From Methylophilaceae bacterium (GTDB lineage Bacteria > Pseudomonadota > Gammaproteobacteria > Burkholderiales > Methylophilaceae): a stretch of DNA of 34,935 nt. Both the position numbers and the translations under genes were made by a program. The notes below the pieces were generated by a model. It worked only from the letters and a program-made list of their open reading frames with translations, made no database searches and had not been told where the DNA came from. The stretch's first letter is position 1. Each line of letters opens with the position of its first letter. The stretch lies in contig JACMMS010000052.1 of the NCBI GenBank assembly GCA_014378915.1, forward strand, positions 1-34,935, read 5' to 3'. Below, in pieces: positions 26,201 to 34,935 of the stretch.

Positions 26201-29200
26201 GTATTGGCTAAGAAGTTAGCATTGTCAGTAAGCATAGAAGAAATAAATGGTCTATCCAATGTGATGTCACCCGTGTTTTTATAAACCTTTACACCTTCAG
26301 CTACTAAGCTAGCATTAGTGCCAGTTACGGTTGAACCAAACTGAGTAATGGCAATTCCACTTCCTGCCGGGGCAGCATCTGTCACATCTAATCGCGGTGC
26401 ACGTAATACTACATTTCCGTCACTACCTAATCCTTTACCACTGACATTGATAACGCTACCAATTGCTGCAAAAATACGACTTCCAAACGAGGGCGAAGTA
26501 TTACTATCAGTAGACGTACTCAGTGTGACTTTACCGCCATCACCCGTTGAGCCAGCAACTTCTGTAGCCGCTGTCGTAGCTGATGCGTTAATCACCGCTG
26601 TAGAAGCGAGGGTTAGATTCCCTTTGCCATCAGCAGCCAATTGACCCACATTGAATTTAACAACGCCGCCCTTGTTACCTGATGCATTAATCATGCCCGC
26701 AAGATTGAAGTCACCATCATCGGTCGTAAGGGTTACATTATGAGCGGTTATGGTCTCGGTAACACCGACATTTAAATCGCCTTGTGCCACGTGAATATTT
26801 CGGCTCTCTTTAAAGTTGCCGCGCTCAAGCTCTGTATTTAATCCTTTAAAATCTGCGACTTTCCCAGCAGATAATTCAAAACCACCTTGTTTCGGTAAAG
26901 CTATACCATTACCAACTGCAGCAAGTCCATTAAGGGTGCCTGCCAAAGTGGCAGTGCCAGTAGTTGTAATGGCTATATTGCCAGAGTTAGCCCCACCGGT
27001 TGCAGAAGCGTTTAGTATTGCCCCTTTATCCAGACGAAGATTGCCATTGAATGTTTGTAGCTTAATTGTGCCGCCATCAGCTAAGCCAGCAACTGTACCA
27101 AGCATTTTTGCAGTACCTTGTACATTAATCTGGGAGTCAGCAAGTAACACTAGACTGTCTCCACCATTTGTTCCATTTGCCCTAAACGTGACGATGCCTG
27201 ATGGGGTTTCAATAGTGCTACCATGTGTAATCTTATCTGCCACTAATGTTAACTTGCCTCCAATAGCAGTTTTATCAAGCGGTGTAATCACATCATGCTT
27301 TGCAGTCACTAAATTACCAGTAACTTTGATTGTTTGATCCGACAAACCAACTGCAGTGATACGCCCTGCATTAATATTAAGATCACCAGTTACATCCAGC
27401 ATACCTTTGGCTTCGCCAATCACCTGATCTGCTTTTAAGTTAACTTGGCTAAAACCCGCAGTAGAGAAAGTGCCATTACCTAAACCAATTTCTTTACCTG
27501 CATTCACGACTAACGTGCCGCTTCCTAAAATACCGGTTGGAGCAAACGCTGTGTTATCTGGATTATCAATTTTAACGCTATCTACCTTTAATGTAACCGT
27601 TTGACCTGCATTATTAAAGCCAGCAAGCCCAGAGCTCTCTAAGGTTAAGCTTTTTAAATTATTGCTGCCAACCGAAGTGCTCCCATAAAAATCTATCGTG
27701 CTATAAGACTTTAATTGAATATCGCTTGGGTTTCCTAAATCCGTTAATTTTTTATTATCCAGCAAAAGACCATTTACTGCCGTAGTTGGCGTACCGAAAC
27801 TAATTTTTGGCGCACCTAGACGTATTGCGGCATTATCTGCCAAGATAATTGCACCATTTAAGCTGTTAGCATTTGTTGCATCAGCAATTACAGATTTCTT
27901 AGCAGAAACTTTAGCGCCCAATTTAATATCAAGGGTGCCTACTACTTGGCTTACGTTATTACGGACTAAATCACGTTGCTCACCCGAGCTTACGTGCAAC
28001 AATGCACCATCACCACTCACGCCAGATGCAGAACTACCAATAATTAGTGCGCTGTTATTTATTACCGCCGCACCAGTGGCATTAACTGAGGTACCATTTG
28101 CTAAAGAAACCGTATCATTTGCAGCCAGTGTGATTTCTTGCCCCGTCAGGCTTGCACCACCAATGAGCTTGACATTGCTAGAAACAACATCTACCTGCGT
28201 CCCTGCTGAAGTAATAGAAGTTTTAGCACCAATCGTAAGGCTTTCTGCGCCCAGAGCATTTAATTTATCGCTTGATAATGTCAAGTAGGCTAATTCTTGA
28301 CTATTGTCGCCTGAAATAGCGATTTTATCTGCACTAATATTCACCTGAGAGCCGCGTGAATTTTTTGAATGTTTACCGATTACAGTACCATCCAGCACCA
28401 GATTTGTTAACGCGCTTATGGCTACACGGCCAGCATCAGCAGGTAACCGTAAACCACTAGCCTGACCTGAGGTAAGGATAGGGTTAAAGTAATTACTTGC
28501 TAAGGTGCTGCTATACTCTGATTGAGTTCTGGCAATCGCACCAGAAGCCACTAAAAAGCCTGATGAACGAGAGTCTGCGGTAATGCTACCAAATTGTGTG
28601 CGATAACCAGAGATGATCATTGAGCCATCTTTATTGAGCGTGTTTTGGATTTTAGCGAAATCTTGTGTGCCGGCAACCGCTTTAACAGAATAAGCCCCAG
28701 GCAGTAAAGCATAATGGGCAGGTAATAAAACGTAATTGCCCGCTAACAAACCATTTCCGCCAGAAAGATAAATTGAGTCACCTGCCTTAAATGTACTATT
28801 GCTATATGACTCACTATTACCCGCCATATAACCAGCTTTTAGATTGGGCATAATAGCAAATACACCACTAGCAGCTAGAACATCATCGCTACCGCCAGTA
28901 CCTGTTGTAAATTCTAACGCCGATAAATCACCGCCACCAGAAATGTCTAATTTAGAACCTGAGGCAACATTAACTGAATTACCTTCTAAATTAACATTTT
29001 TATCAGGCAAGGTACTTATTGTTGCAAATCGGCCAGGACCTTCATCAAAACTCCAATCTTTACCGTTGGTAGTATATCCAATAGGTAAGGTTTTACCTTC
29101 AACAGAAACGGAAGTGAGGCTGCCATCCCCAAGGGTTAGTTTATCGCTTGCTTTTAGATTAATAACACCCAATGGAGCGCGCAGTACACCATCTTGGCTA

Positions 29201-32200
29201 ATGTTTGCAGCTTCTACATTGAGAGTACCTAATGCTGAATATGGCACACCCATATCAGCTCCGTTTGATTTAAACGCAATCGTTGTACCATTACCCGTGC
29301 TACTTAATGTGTAATTACTCAATGTTGAGGGATATATACGAGTAGCATTAAACGTTAAGTTTCCAATTGTTTGCAACTTGCCAAGCGGAGTCGTGACCGA
29401 GATGCTTGCATCAAGGTCGCTCAAATCTTTAAGCACTCCCCTTAATTGGATATCTCCTGCACTATTAAAATTAGCGCTAGAAATGCCAGATAGACTTTGT
29501 TGACCGAACAAATCAATATAGTCGGCATTGACTGTTAAGCTCCCAGTGCCAGCAACAGGCGTAGTTAAATGTTTATGAAGTACATCCTGTGTCAGCACTT
29601 GTCCATTACCTAGTGCGACATAAGATGATTTAATGACCGCATTTACACCATCATTCACCAACAAATTCGGCGTATCCAAGATGATGGCTCCACGCGTGTT
29701 TAAGTCTAGGTTATCTGCAATCCGAATATTGTCGCTTTTAGCAAGCTGAATGGAATCAAAACCAGCATTTTGCAATTTATCTGCAAACACATAAGCTAGT
29801 CCGTTATTAGAAGAATCTATCGCATCACCAGCTTTCAAACCAACTGGAACTGCAGACCCTGTCGCCTTCAATACAATTTCGCGTTGGCCAGTTGGGTATT
29901 GCTCTGCATAGTTTGTAATATCCGTATTCGTATTGTTTACTGCATCTATATCAAGTAAAGGCAATGCAACAGAAAGGGTACCAGAAGCAACGCTTGGGTT
30001 ACCGCCGCGCGCACTCATTGTGGCGTCTGACAAAATACCTTCACGGCCTGAAATGGATAAATTACCGCCTTTAGAGGCCACATCTTTTCTTACATAACTA
30101 TTGCCAAATTTAACATCTAGAACCGCATGTGTACCGTTAAGTTTTAATTGACTACCGGCTTCGGCTACCACCTCTCCTTTTGTTGCCTTTAATGTAATAT
30201 TACCTCCATCTTTCACATTACCAACATCAAAGCGATTGTTATTAATATAGCTATCAGATATGCCGCTTACATCTAACACGCTATTTGAGCCTAGCCATAA
30301 AGTCTGGTCACTTCTGTAAGTCAGAGCACTTTTTTCTCCAGTGACCAAGCCTGAAGTCATTATGATATTGCCTGCAGGGGCTAAGATGCTACCTAGTGCT
30401 GTTAATTGACGTTTACCCAATAAGCTTACGCTTGCACCCGGATCAGTTTTAATGATTGAGCCTAAGCCTAATAATAATTTACCAGTATCTTGATTACTGG
30501 CAGATAAACTTAAATTAGTCACTTTTCGCGTTTGTACTGCGTTTAAAGCAGGCAACATGGTTAAATGTGAAAAATTTGCAATATCATTACCACTTTGCTG
30601 AACGATAAAACCGTTATTTAACACTCGGGTAAGTGCTGCTGGGCTAATAGAGTTATTGTCTGCAAGTGTTAAGCCATCAAAACCATTAATACTGTAGGAG
30701 GTAAAACCGCCATTTTGGAATAAAGCAGGATCTATTAGCGTTTCGCCAATCTTACCTTGGGCAATGGAACCGATTGTAACCGTTCCAGAAGAAAGGCTTA
30801 AGCTGCCACCCGTAGATAAAGAATCTGCGCGGAAACTACCATCTAATTTCAAATGACCAGTATGTTTAGTTATATTATCAGAATCAAGAGTGCCATCACT
30901 TGCCAACAAACTAATGTCACCCCCCTTGCCACTTGTTAGCTTTCCGCCAGCGTTTAACACAGCGCTGCCCGAGGCATTCAGGCTACTCCCTTTCTCTAAA
31001 ATTACATCTCCGATGGCATTTTGACTGCTCGATGCAGAAAGATTAATTTTTCCGCCATCAACGGAAATGGTATATGTTGAGGCTAGGTTTAATTGGTTAT
31101 TCGTCCACAAGCCACTGACATCTAGCGTGCTAGGACTTTCAACGACAACATTGCCATTCGCTTTGTTTGTAAATGTCGCTTGTTTACCAATATAACTAGT
31201 CCTTTCTTTAGCAGACACATCGATTGTGCCACTATGTGCAGCAATACTGCCTTGCACATAAACCCCACCACCATTTAAGGTGATATTGCCACCGGTGCTT
31301 ACGCCAAGATTAGTGCCATTCTTTACATTAATTTGACCATCAGCATAATACAACAGACTATTAAAGCCAGTTGGTGATGTGAAATTAGAACCCAACAATA
31401 AAGTTTGTTTTTGTTCCTGACTTAAGACTTCATTGAACGCAGGTAACGTAGTTGGGGTATGTGAAGCATCTAGCATTAAATCAGAATGTAAAACGTAAGT
31501 CTGCTTTAATAGTTCAGTATCTGTCGCGTTTGCTTTGTTTTGCCCAACCTGTAAAGTCGCACCTTTGGGCATCGTCAAATTAGTACGCTGACGAATACCT
31601 GCGGTAGTGTCACCTTTTAATTTACCCTCAAGCACCATTGCTGGAGCGCTAAATGATACAACACCCGCATCTTTACCTTGTACGAAACCTTTCTCTCGAA
31701 CACTGACATTTTGAATATCTACATATTTTAAATTTTTAGAAGCATTAGCAACATCATAAGACTGCCCATTAGATGCTAATAATCTAGTTTTGGTGACAGT
31801 ACCACCGGTGTAATCCACTTTACCGCCAGAAACATTAATGGTTACATTTGGCGCTAAAATAATGTCGCCTTCAGATTGCACTTTAACTGAACCACCAGTC
31901 GCTAAACGCTCACCTAAGCCATGTTGAATCTGCGCTGTGTAGCCGCTTACATCAGCCACAGAGGTACCAACATCACCATCTAAACCAATTGCTCTAGCAT
32001 CCACATACACTTTAGCTTTATTGAGAATTCCAGCCCGCTGTGATGGCGAATCCCGTAACTGGGATGAGCGCAATTCAGCTAACACAATATTACTTTGGAC
32101 TGACACTTGTGCCGCTTTTTCCCCAGCTCTATCAGCCACAGTACTCCCACTACCAATACCACTGACATCAATTAAACTGCCACTTTCAAAGTAAATACGG

Positions 32201-33438
32201 CTGTTGTTAGCAACTGCTGAAGAACCAGAATCAAAAATAGTTGGCTCATTAGGATTTAATAAAGCAATCAAATTGACATCGCCACTAGGGGCAACAATCA
32301 TGGCATTATTCATGAGGTGAATACTCTGGCTACTAATTTCTACTTTTGATTTAATGACAGTGGCACTGTCTAGCACCATCCCTTTATCCGTATTATCAGG
32401 TAATACCTCAGTGATACTATTTTCACCTAATACAACTTGTCCGCCCTCTGTTGCTTTACGGGACACAATACCTTTAATGTCAGTATTTTGAATGGTTTTA
32501 TCTTGCGCCTGCAATCGAATAGAACCATTGGCGGTTACCGATGTTGTTGATTTTACTCGACCATCTTGATTAACTAATAAACCAGCTAAGGTCACATTGC
32601 CGCGTTCTGCGATGATGTTCCCTAGATTAGTAGTTGTACCACCGTTATCAACTTCCACTAACAGGCCGCGCAGGTTTGCATCCCCACTAGCTGCAAGATA
32701 AACAGTTTTACCTGCGGCAAGTAAAGTTTGCCCATCTGGAGTGTTAATAACACCACTGTTACTTATTTTTGGGGCAAACATCATGATTTTGCCGCCGCTG
32801 GCAGCAGTTAGGACTGCACCTAATTCAACCTGTATGTAACTATCATTTACTCCAACAAATGGCGAAAATACAGAAGATGCTCTTGCTGAATTAGACAAAA
32901 TACCATTGTTGAACAAATCATCTGAGATATCGAGTGTTGAGGCAATTAAACTATTCACATTCACATTAGCGCCATTACCAAATAGAACGCCATTAGGGTT
33001 GATCAAATACACTTGACCATTTGCCGTCATCTTACCCATGATTTGACTAAGACCGCCTGAGATATTAACGCGATTAAGCACCGCACTTGTATTGCTTGGT
33101 TGCACAAAATTAATACTGGCGCCAGAGCCAATATTGAATGTACTCCACTTCACTATCATATTTTTAGTGGTCTGATTAACCGTCATTGCTGCAGCGTTGG
33201 TATTAATTGCCCCGGTACCAGAACTAACCACACCGTTCGTTGGTAATGCAGTGGCTACGGGTGGAGCAGAAATTGCAGCGTAGCTATAAGTAACAGAAAA
33301 AACTGCGGCAGCTAATGCATGACGAGACCGCATACGCTTACCAGAAATTTTTTGACCATGTGATTTCGCAGCCTCAGACACAGGCACAAACATGTTCAAA
33401 TACTGACTATAGATTAAGCGAAAACGACCTAAATTCAT
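23251..33438 (-). CDS. Giant filamentous-haemagglutinin-like TPS exoprotein (adhesin)
   Basis: This 3395-residue TpsA protein is comparable in size to Bordetella FHA. The start ATG (33436-33438) has AAGGAAG five bases upstream. The N-terminus is an extended signal peptide region (MNLGRFRLIYSQYLNMFVPV...), cleaved after about residue 56. The TPS secretion domain follows, with VLNRV (about 120) and NPNGVLFGNG (from 147). Most of the rest is Gly/Asn/Ser/Thr-rich beta-helix repeat sequence of the haemagglutinin type. Around residues 2600-2950 sequence such as WWTYYNNFKENIGALGGGD resembles the DUF3739-type C-terminal region of large haemagglutinins. The tail is Lys/Asp-rich and ends with a CKDDKNKKDC loop holding the only two cysteines of the protein, consistent with surface retention. 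Role: adhesion/aggregation or biofilm (inference). Confidence 0.93.
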   Translation of the reverse strand: MNLGRFRLIYSQYLNMFVPVSEAAKSHGQKISGKRMRSRHALAAAVFSVTYSYAAISAPPVATALPTNGVVSSGTGAINTNAAAMTVNQTTKNMIVKWSTFNIGSGASINFVQPSNTSAVLNRVNISGGLSQIMGKMTANGQVYLINPNGVLFGNGANVNVNSLIASTLDISDDLFNNGILSNSARASSVFSPFVGVNDSYIQVELGAVLTAASGGKIMMFAPKISNSGVINTPDGQTLLAAGKTVYLAASGDANLRGLLVEVDNGGTTTNLGNIIAERGNVTLAGLLVNQDGRVKSTTSVTANGSIRLQAQDKTIQNTDIKGIVSRKATEGGQVVLGENSITEVLPDNTDKGMVLDSATVIKSKVEISSQSIHLMNNAMIVAPSGDVNLIALLNPNEPTIFDSGSSAVANNSRIYFESGSLIDVSGIGSGSTVADRAGEKAAQVSVQSNIVLAELRSSQLRDSPSQRAGILNKAKVYVDARAIGLDGDVGTSVADVSGYTAQIQHGLGERLATGGSVKVQSEGDIILAPNVTINVSGGKVDYTGGTVTKTRLLASNGQSYDVANASKNLKYVDIQNVSVREKGFVQGKDAGVVSFSAPAMVLEGKLKGDTTAGIRQRTNLTMPKGATLQVGQNKANATDTELLKQTYVLHSDLMLDASHTPTTLPAFNEVLSQEQKQTLLLGSNFTSPTGFNSLLYYADGQINVKNGTNLGVSTGGNITLNGGGVYVQGSIAAHSGTIDVSAKERTSYIGKQATFTNKANGNVVVESPSTLDVSGLWTNNQLNLASTYTISVDGGKINLSASSSQNAIGDVILEKGSSLNASGSAVLNAGGKLTSGKGGDISLLASDGTLDSDNITKHTGHLKLDGSFRADSLSTGGSLSLSSGTVTIGSIAQGKIGETLIDPALFQNGGFTSYSINGFDGLTLADNNSISPAALTRVLNNGFIVQQSGNDIANFSHLTMLPALNAVQTRKVTNLSLSASNQDTGKLLLGLGSIIKTDPGASVSLLGKRQLTALGSILAPAGNIIMTSGLVTGEKSALTYRSDQTLWLGSNSVLDVSGISDSYINNNRFDVGNVKDGGNITLKATKGEVVAEAGSQLKLNGTHAVLDVKFGNSYVRKDVASKGGNLSISGREGILSDATMSARGGNPSVASGTLSVALPLLDIDAVNNTNTDITNYAEQYPTGQREIVLKATGSAVPVGLKAGDAIDSSNNGLAYVFADKLQNAGFDSIQLAKSDNIRIADNLDLNTRGAIILDTPNLLVNDGVNAVIKSSYVALGNGQVLTQDVLHKHLTTPVAGTGSLTVNADYIDLFGQQSLSGISSANFNSAGDIQLRGVLKDLSDLDASISVTTPLGKLQTIGNLTFNATRIYPSTLSNYTLSSTGNGTTIAFKSNGADMGVPYSALGTLNVEAANISQDGVLRAPLGVINLKASDKLTLGDGSLTSVSVEGKTLPIGYTTNGKDWSFDEGPGRFATISTLPDKNVNLEGNSVNVASGSKLDISGGGDLSALEFTTGTGGSDDVLAASGVFAIMPNLKAGYMAGNSESYSNSTFKAGDSIYLSGGNGLLAGNYVLLPAHYALLPGAYSVKAVAGTQDFAKIQNTLNKDGSMIISGYRTQFGSITADSRSSGFLVASGAIARTQSEYSSTLASNYFNPILTSGQASGLRLPADAGRVAISALTNLVLDGTVIGKHSKNSRGSQVNISADKIAISGDNSQELAYLTLSSDKLNALGAESLTIGAKTSITSAGTQVDVVSSNVKLIGGASLTGQEITLAANDTVSLANGTSVNATGAAVINNSALIIGSSASGVSGDGALLHVSSGEQRDLVRNNVSQVVGTLDIKLGAKVSAKKSVIADATNANSLNGAIILADNAAIRLGAPKISFGTPTTAVNGLLLDNKKLTDLGNPSDIQLKSYSTIDFYGSTSVGSNNLKSLTLESSGLAGFNNAGQTVTLKVDSVKIDNPDNTAFAPTGILGSGTLVVNAGKEIGLGNGTFSTAGFSQVNLKADQVIGEAKGMLDVTGDLNINAGRITAVGLSDQTIKVTGNLVTAKHDVITPLDKTAIGGKLTLVADKITHGSTIETPSGIVTFRANGTNGGDSLVLLADSQINVQGTAKMLGTVAGLADGGTIKLQTFNGNLRLDKGAILNASATGGANSGNIAITTTGTATLAGTLNGLAAVGNGIALPKQGGFELSAGKVADFKGLNTELERGNFKESRNIHVAQGDLNVGVTETITAHNVTLTTDDGDFNLAGMINASGNKGGVVKFNVGQLAADGKGNLTLASTAVINASATTAATEVAGSTGDGGKVTLSTSTDSNTSPSFGSRIFAAIGSVINVSGKGLGSDGNVVLRAPRLDVTDAAPAGSGIAITQFGSTVTGTNASLVAEGVKVYKNTGDITLDRPFISSMLTDNANFLANTNAISLALDSRFNVSSGDEVRSSGNITVATDIDLHNEGLGTLTLRANGDINVNNNVSAGFTSATPTGVMTTGGGWSYRIASGADLNSADVLATNNMGNGNFTLAAGSLLRTGAGDIEIASGGDFNLASATSAIYTAGELDTKDYSSLGNFTTPTVKVGTRFIPATYSANGGDITLVSKGNINGAYTSQLPSDWLFRQGRVDSTTGKYTSNTSWWTYYNNFKENIGALGGGDISINAGGVITDLSAVIATNGRVFGIGPADGKLIVNGGGDLTIKAGGDITGSLYMVDKGIGNIRSSGSLIADSNGINTAFALGDASLNVASLGQLNLMTIFNPTLTGMSRINVPTIQAQRDNSSVFSTYSENTAVQFTSVASGVEINNQLATNDLVLTNSSANPLHLLPGTLKVAALGGDFTTSNSSFTLMPTAKGNLQLAASGSVNFNQAINMSDKDPASFPSVLQPISSQVFGALLQTSLTTDTVNAKLFHTPTSLHSADSEPVVVYAGKDIIGQGSYSLFLPKKANIFAENDITNFSIFGQNLNETDVASISAGHDYNVGGSGVTWGGPGYLNISAGRNIDLGTSDGIITRGNLDNPYLPEAGANLSILVGAKSADDHAFIAKYLDPTVNATYTSNLISFVKQSNGISKDTNLSASDAWAQFQAMDAKLQHQFTQNSFFNELKQAGIDHNNSINAGSDRYKRGFDAIATYFPNEIYDGKLNLAFSQLKTERGGDLNVMAPGGSVVIGLPKIPEILLTQKAINGQNPNSRLGVFTVKGGNINIFSKGNIDVAQSREFTIAGGDILDWSSQGDIDAGKGSKTATSAPPPLIRTDDKGNTIVDLSGVVSGSGIGTLQTLASAPVGNVYLIAPTGAVNAGDAGIRSSGNLLVAAQRVIGADNISVGGASSGVPAVSSASVSFNAPASADSSSTNKQGDQLSAADKLGQSTKLASLPSVISVEVISLGDESTPSTKAETSNKKCKDDKNKKDCAS

Positions 33439-33443
33439 GCTGA

Positions 33444-33450
33444 CTTCCTT
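33444..33450 (-). promoter_or_regulatory. Strong ribosome-binding site of the TPS exoprotein
   Basis: On the minus strand AAGGAAG stands five bases before ATG 33436-33438. This fixes the start ahead of the extended signal peptide. Confidence 0.8.
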
Positions 33451-33535
33451 AAAAAACTTTAACCCACTTTAACTGACGATTATTTCAATTTAGCTACGAC
33501 AAATGATAAAAATAAAATTAGATTCAAATTTTACA

Positions 33536-33541
33536 ATTATA
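33536..33541 (-). promoter_or_regulatory. Candidate -10 box for the adhesin/TonB operon
   Basis: A perfect TATAAT on the minus strand lies about 100 bases upstream of the adhesin ATG, just downstream of the preceding terminator. The hexamer 17 bases further upstream (CGTTTC) is a poor -35, so the assignment is tentative. The rest of 33439-33590 is AT-rich and shows no other clear element. Confidence 0.35.
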
Positions 33542-33591
33542 CAATCTGCGCTATTTTTGAAACGCTTAGATAAACGCCTCTAAAATAAAGC

Positions 33592-33624
33592 AAAAAAACC
33601 ATCTCTCTGTTTACAGAGAGATGG
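33592..33624 (-). terminator. Intrinsic terminator of the PstS-like gene
   Basis: A perfect 11-bp inverted repeat CCATCTCTCTG/CAGAGAGATGG with a 4-base loop lies at 33599-33624. On the minus strand it is followed by seven T residues (33592-33598). It sits 72 bases after the stop of the PstS-like gene and separates it from the adhesin operon. Confidence 0.88.
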
Positions 33625-33696
33625 TCATCCTATATTGAATGAGTAGGTTCACTATCCATACAACATTATTGCTGTGTTAATTAAGCTAATACTTAA

Positions 33697-34935
33697 CTAG
33701 AACTGATTTGCTAAAACACCGCATTCGTTACCAGAACGTGAGTAATGGTTAGTTTCAACACCTAAGTCAGCATTTGTAGCTAATGGGTCACCAAACAAAC
33801 CGTTGCTTGTAGCTAAGTTAGCACCAACACCCAAATCAGCTATAATTGCGTTTGTAAAATCATTGATGTTGTTTAAAATTGCAGCGCTAATTGTGGGTTT
33901 TGTTGATTTTTGCAAAAATGTTTCAAATGCAAAACCATATTTACCGTTGACAACATTTGCACGCTGCCAATCAGGAGCGTTTGCAGCGCCTGGGTGCACG
34001 CCATCAATAGCCACAAATTTCCATGAGCTGGCTGGTTGAATGTTTTCTAATGAAACTACACCGATTGCATAGGGTGTTGCTGTCATTTCAGCTAATACAG
34101 CGTCTGAGCTACCTTCTTGTTTAACAATGATTTCACCAAAGTTTTGACCAGCTGAAGTACCTAATACAGCAGCGCTAGAACCACCGATTGGAGCAGATCC
34201 ACCAGCACATGGGTTGCTTAAGAAAAACACTTCTGATGCTGCTTGTGTACCTGAAGTCAAGCTACGACGAGCTAAAGTTACTGTTGTTGATGCTGCATGA
34301 GCTGTACCGTTTGGTAATAAAGTACCCCATGTACCAGCTGTTTGTGTCATCAATGAAGCGTATTGTGCTTTGCTGATTGATGGAATACCAGAAGTGCCTT
34401 GATCAGCTTGCAACAAGGTGTAAAGTGCTGGGGAAACAACAATACCAAAACCTTGACCAGCGCCTACTGAAATATCCGCCGTGTATGTATTTCCAGCGAT
34501 TTGCGCTACTAATTGATTTTTAGCAGCAAAAACTTTTTGTGATACATCAGAAAAGCCAAAGTATTCTGGTTTAGCAACTAAAGCGTTGGTACATGTACCT
34601 GTAGCACCAGTTACTGTACAGTTAGTGATGTCTAATTGATTTTGGTTAGAACCGTTACGTAATGGTGTGATTGCGTTTAAAGAACCGCCTTCATTTTTAA
34701 GCACAACCCATGGACCTGTCACGCCTGGCAATGCTGTAAATGTTGCAGTAGCAGGAGCATCGCATTTGTAACCTTTAGCGACTGGCAATGCAGTGCCGTC
34801 AGTTAAAGAGATGAATGTGTTAGCACCGCACAATTTGCCGAGGGCTATGGCAAGACCTCTTGTTTGCGCAGTAGCGCCTGTGACGTACATGATGTTATCT
34901 GTTGTAACACCGGTTGAAAGGTTAGCAGCAAAAGC
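33697..34935 (-). CDS. Exported PstS-like substrate-binding protein, 5' end missing
   Basis: The frame is open to the right edge (412 residues visible). The first residues AFAANLSTGVTTDN look like the end of a signal peptide with cleavage after AFA, so only the first 15-25 residues are probably missing. An internal ATG at 34890 is therefore not the start. The sequence has periplasmic-binding-protein II traits: an early GATAQTRGL loop and LARRSLTSGTQAA, which resembles the Arg-Ser-Gly-Thr oxyanion loop of PstS. YFGFSDVSQ and YAIGVVSLENIQ also fit that fold. Six cysteines, most near loops, suggest disulfides, unusual for ordinary PstS. No ABC permease or ATPase gene is seen nearby. The gene has its own terminator. 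Role could be phosphate/oxyanion binding at the cell surface or a structural secreted protein; ligand unknown. Confidence 0.75.
   Translation of the reverse strand, partial: AFAANLSTGVTTDNIMYVTGATAQTRGLAIALGKLCGANTFISLTDGTALPVAKGYKCDAPATATFTALPGVTGPWVVLKNEGGSLNAITPLRNGSNQNQLDITNCTVTGATGTCTNALVAKPEYFGFSDVSQKVFAAKNQLVAQIAGNTYTADISVGAGQGFGIVVSPALYTLLQADQGTSGIPSISKAQYASLMTQTAGTWGTLLPNGTAHAASTTVTLARRSLTSGTQAASEVFFLSNPCAGGSAPIGGSSAAVLGTSAGQNFGEIIVKQEGSSDAVLAEMTATPYAIGVVSLENIQPASSWKFVAIDGVHPGAANAPDWQRANVVNGKYGFAFETFLQKSTKPTISAAILNNINDFTNAIIADLGVGANLATSNGLFGDPLATNADLGVETNHYSRSGNECGVLANQF

Noticed and set aside
26816-27337. 173-codon open frame on the plus strand, along with several others of 90-156 codons opposite the adhesin gene
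   Set aside because: They lie antisense to the repeat-rich adhesin and their translations are Pro/Ala/Ser/Val-rich low-complexity mirrors of its codons. They have no recognisable domains.
34888-34890. Internal ATG as start of the PstS-like gene
   Set aside because: The frame continues upstream to the window edge with residues that look like the end of a signal peptide, so the true start lies outside.

Overview
All genes in this window lie on the minus strand, so transcription runs from high to low coordinates. The DNA is AT-rich with tight gene spacing. The gene set is an exosortase-B (XrtB/EpsH) exopolysaccharide locus of the kind first described for methanolan synthesis in Methylobacillus, beside a giant two-partner-secretion adhesin. 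Together these point to a betaproteobacterium, probably a methylotroph of the Methylophilaceae (Methylotenera-like). That assignment is inference from gene content and composition, not from a marker gene.

Right part (about 15.6-34.9 kb): surface-adhesin and energy-transducer locus. At the right edge is the 3' part of an exported PstS-like substrate-binding protein, closed by a strong intrinsic terminator (33592-33624). Then comes a probable operon read leftward: a 3395-residue filamentous-haemagglutinin-like exoprotein; its ShlB/FhaC-type outer-membrane transporter; a fused DUF2341-LamG-ExbB protein; two ExbD proteins in tandem; a TonB-family protein; a Porin_5-type outer-membrane barrel; and an exported coiled-coil protein. 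No TonB-dependent receptor is present. I regard this combination as the best candidate for an undescribed system: a TonB/ExbBD machine apparently dedicated to a TPS adhesin and/or a porin.

Left part (0-15.5 kb): exopolysaccharide operon. In transcription order it holds a CPBP (CAAX-like) membrane protease, epsL (outer-membrane barrel), epsD (lipoprotein PpiC-like), epsE (export, SLBB), epsF (Wzz-like chain length), epsG (tyrosine-kinase-like, with a degenerate nucleotide-binding site), xrtB, epsI, a Wzx-like flippase, a GT4 glycosyltransferase, an O-antigen-ligase/polymerase-like protein, a second GT4, an acyltransferase-3 protein (clearly AT-richer than its neighbours), and the 5' end of a possible glycoside-hydrolase-like exported protein. 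The initiating undecaprenyl-phosphate glycosyltransferase and any PEP-CTERM substrate are not in the window.

Several starts were moved from the longest open frame to an internal start with a better ribosome-binding site or a coupled stop/start (xrtB, epsL, porin, coiled-coil protein, GT4 at 4342). No stretch above 300 bases lacks a gene. The longest gap is 33439-33696, which holds the terminator and the presumed promoter of the adhesin operon. I saw no tRNA, rRNA, insertion sequence or CRISPR array.
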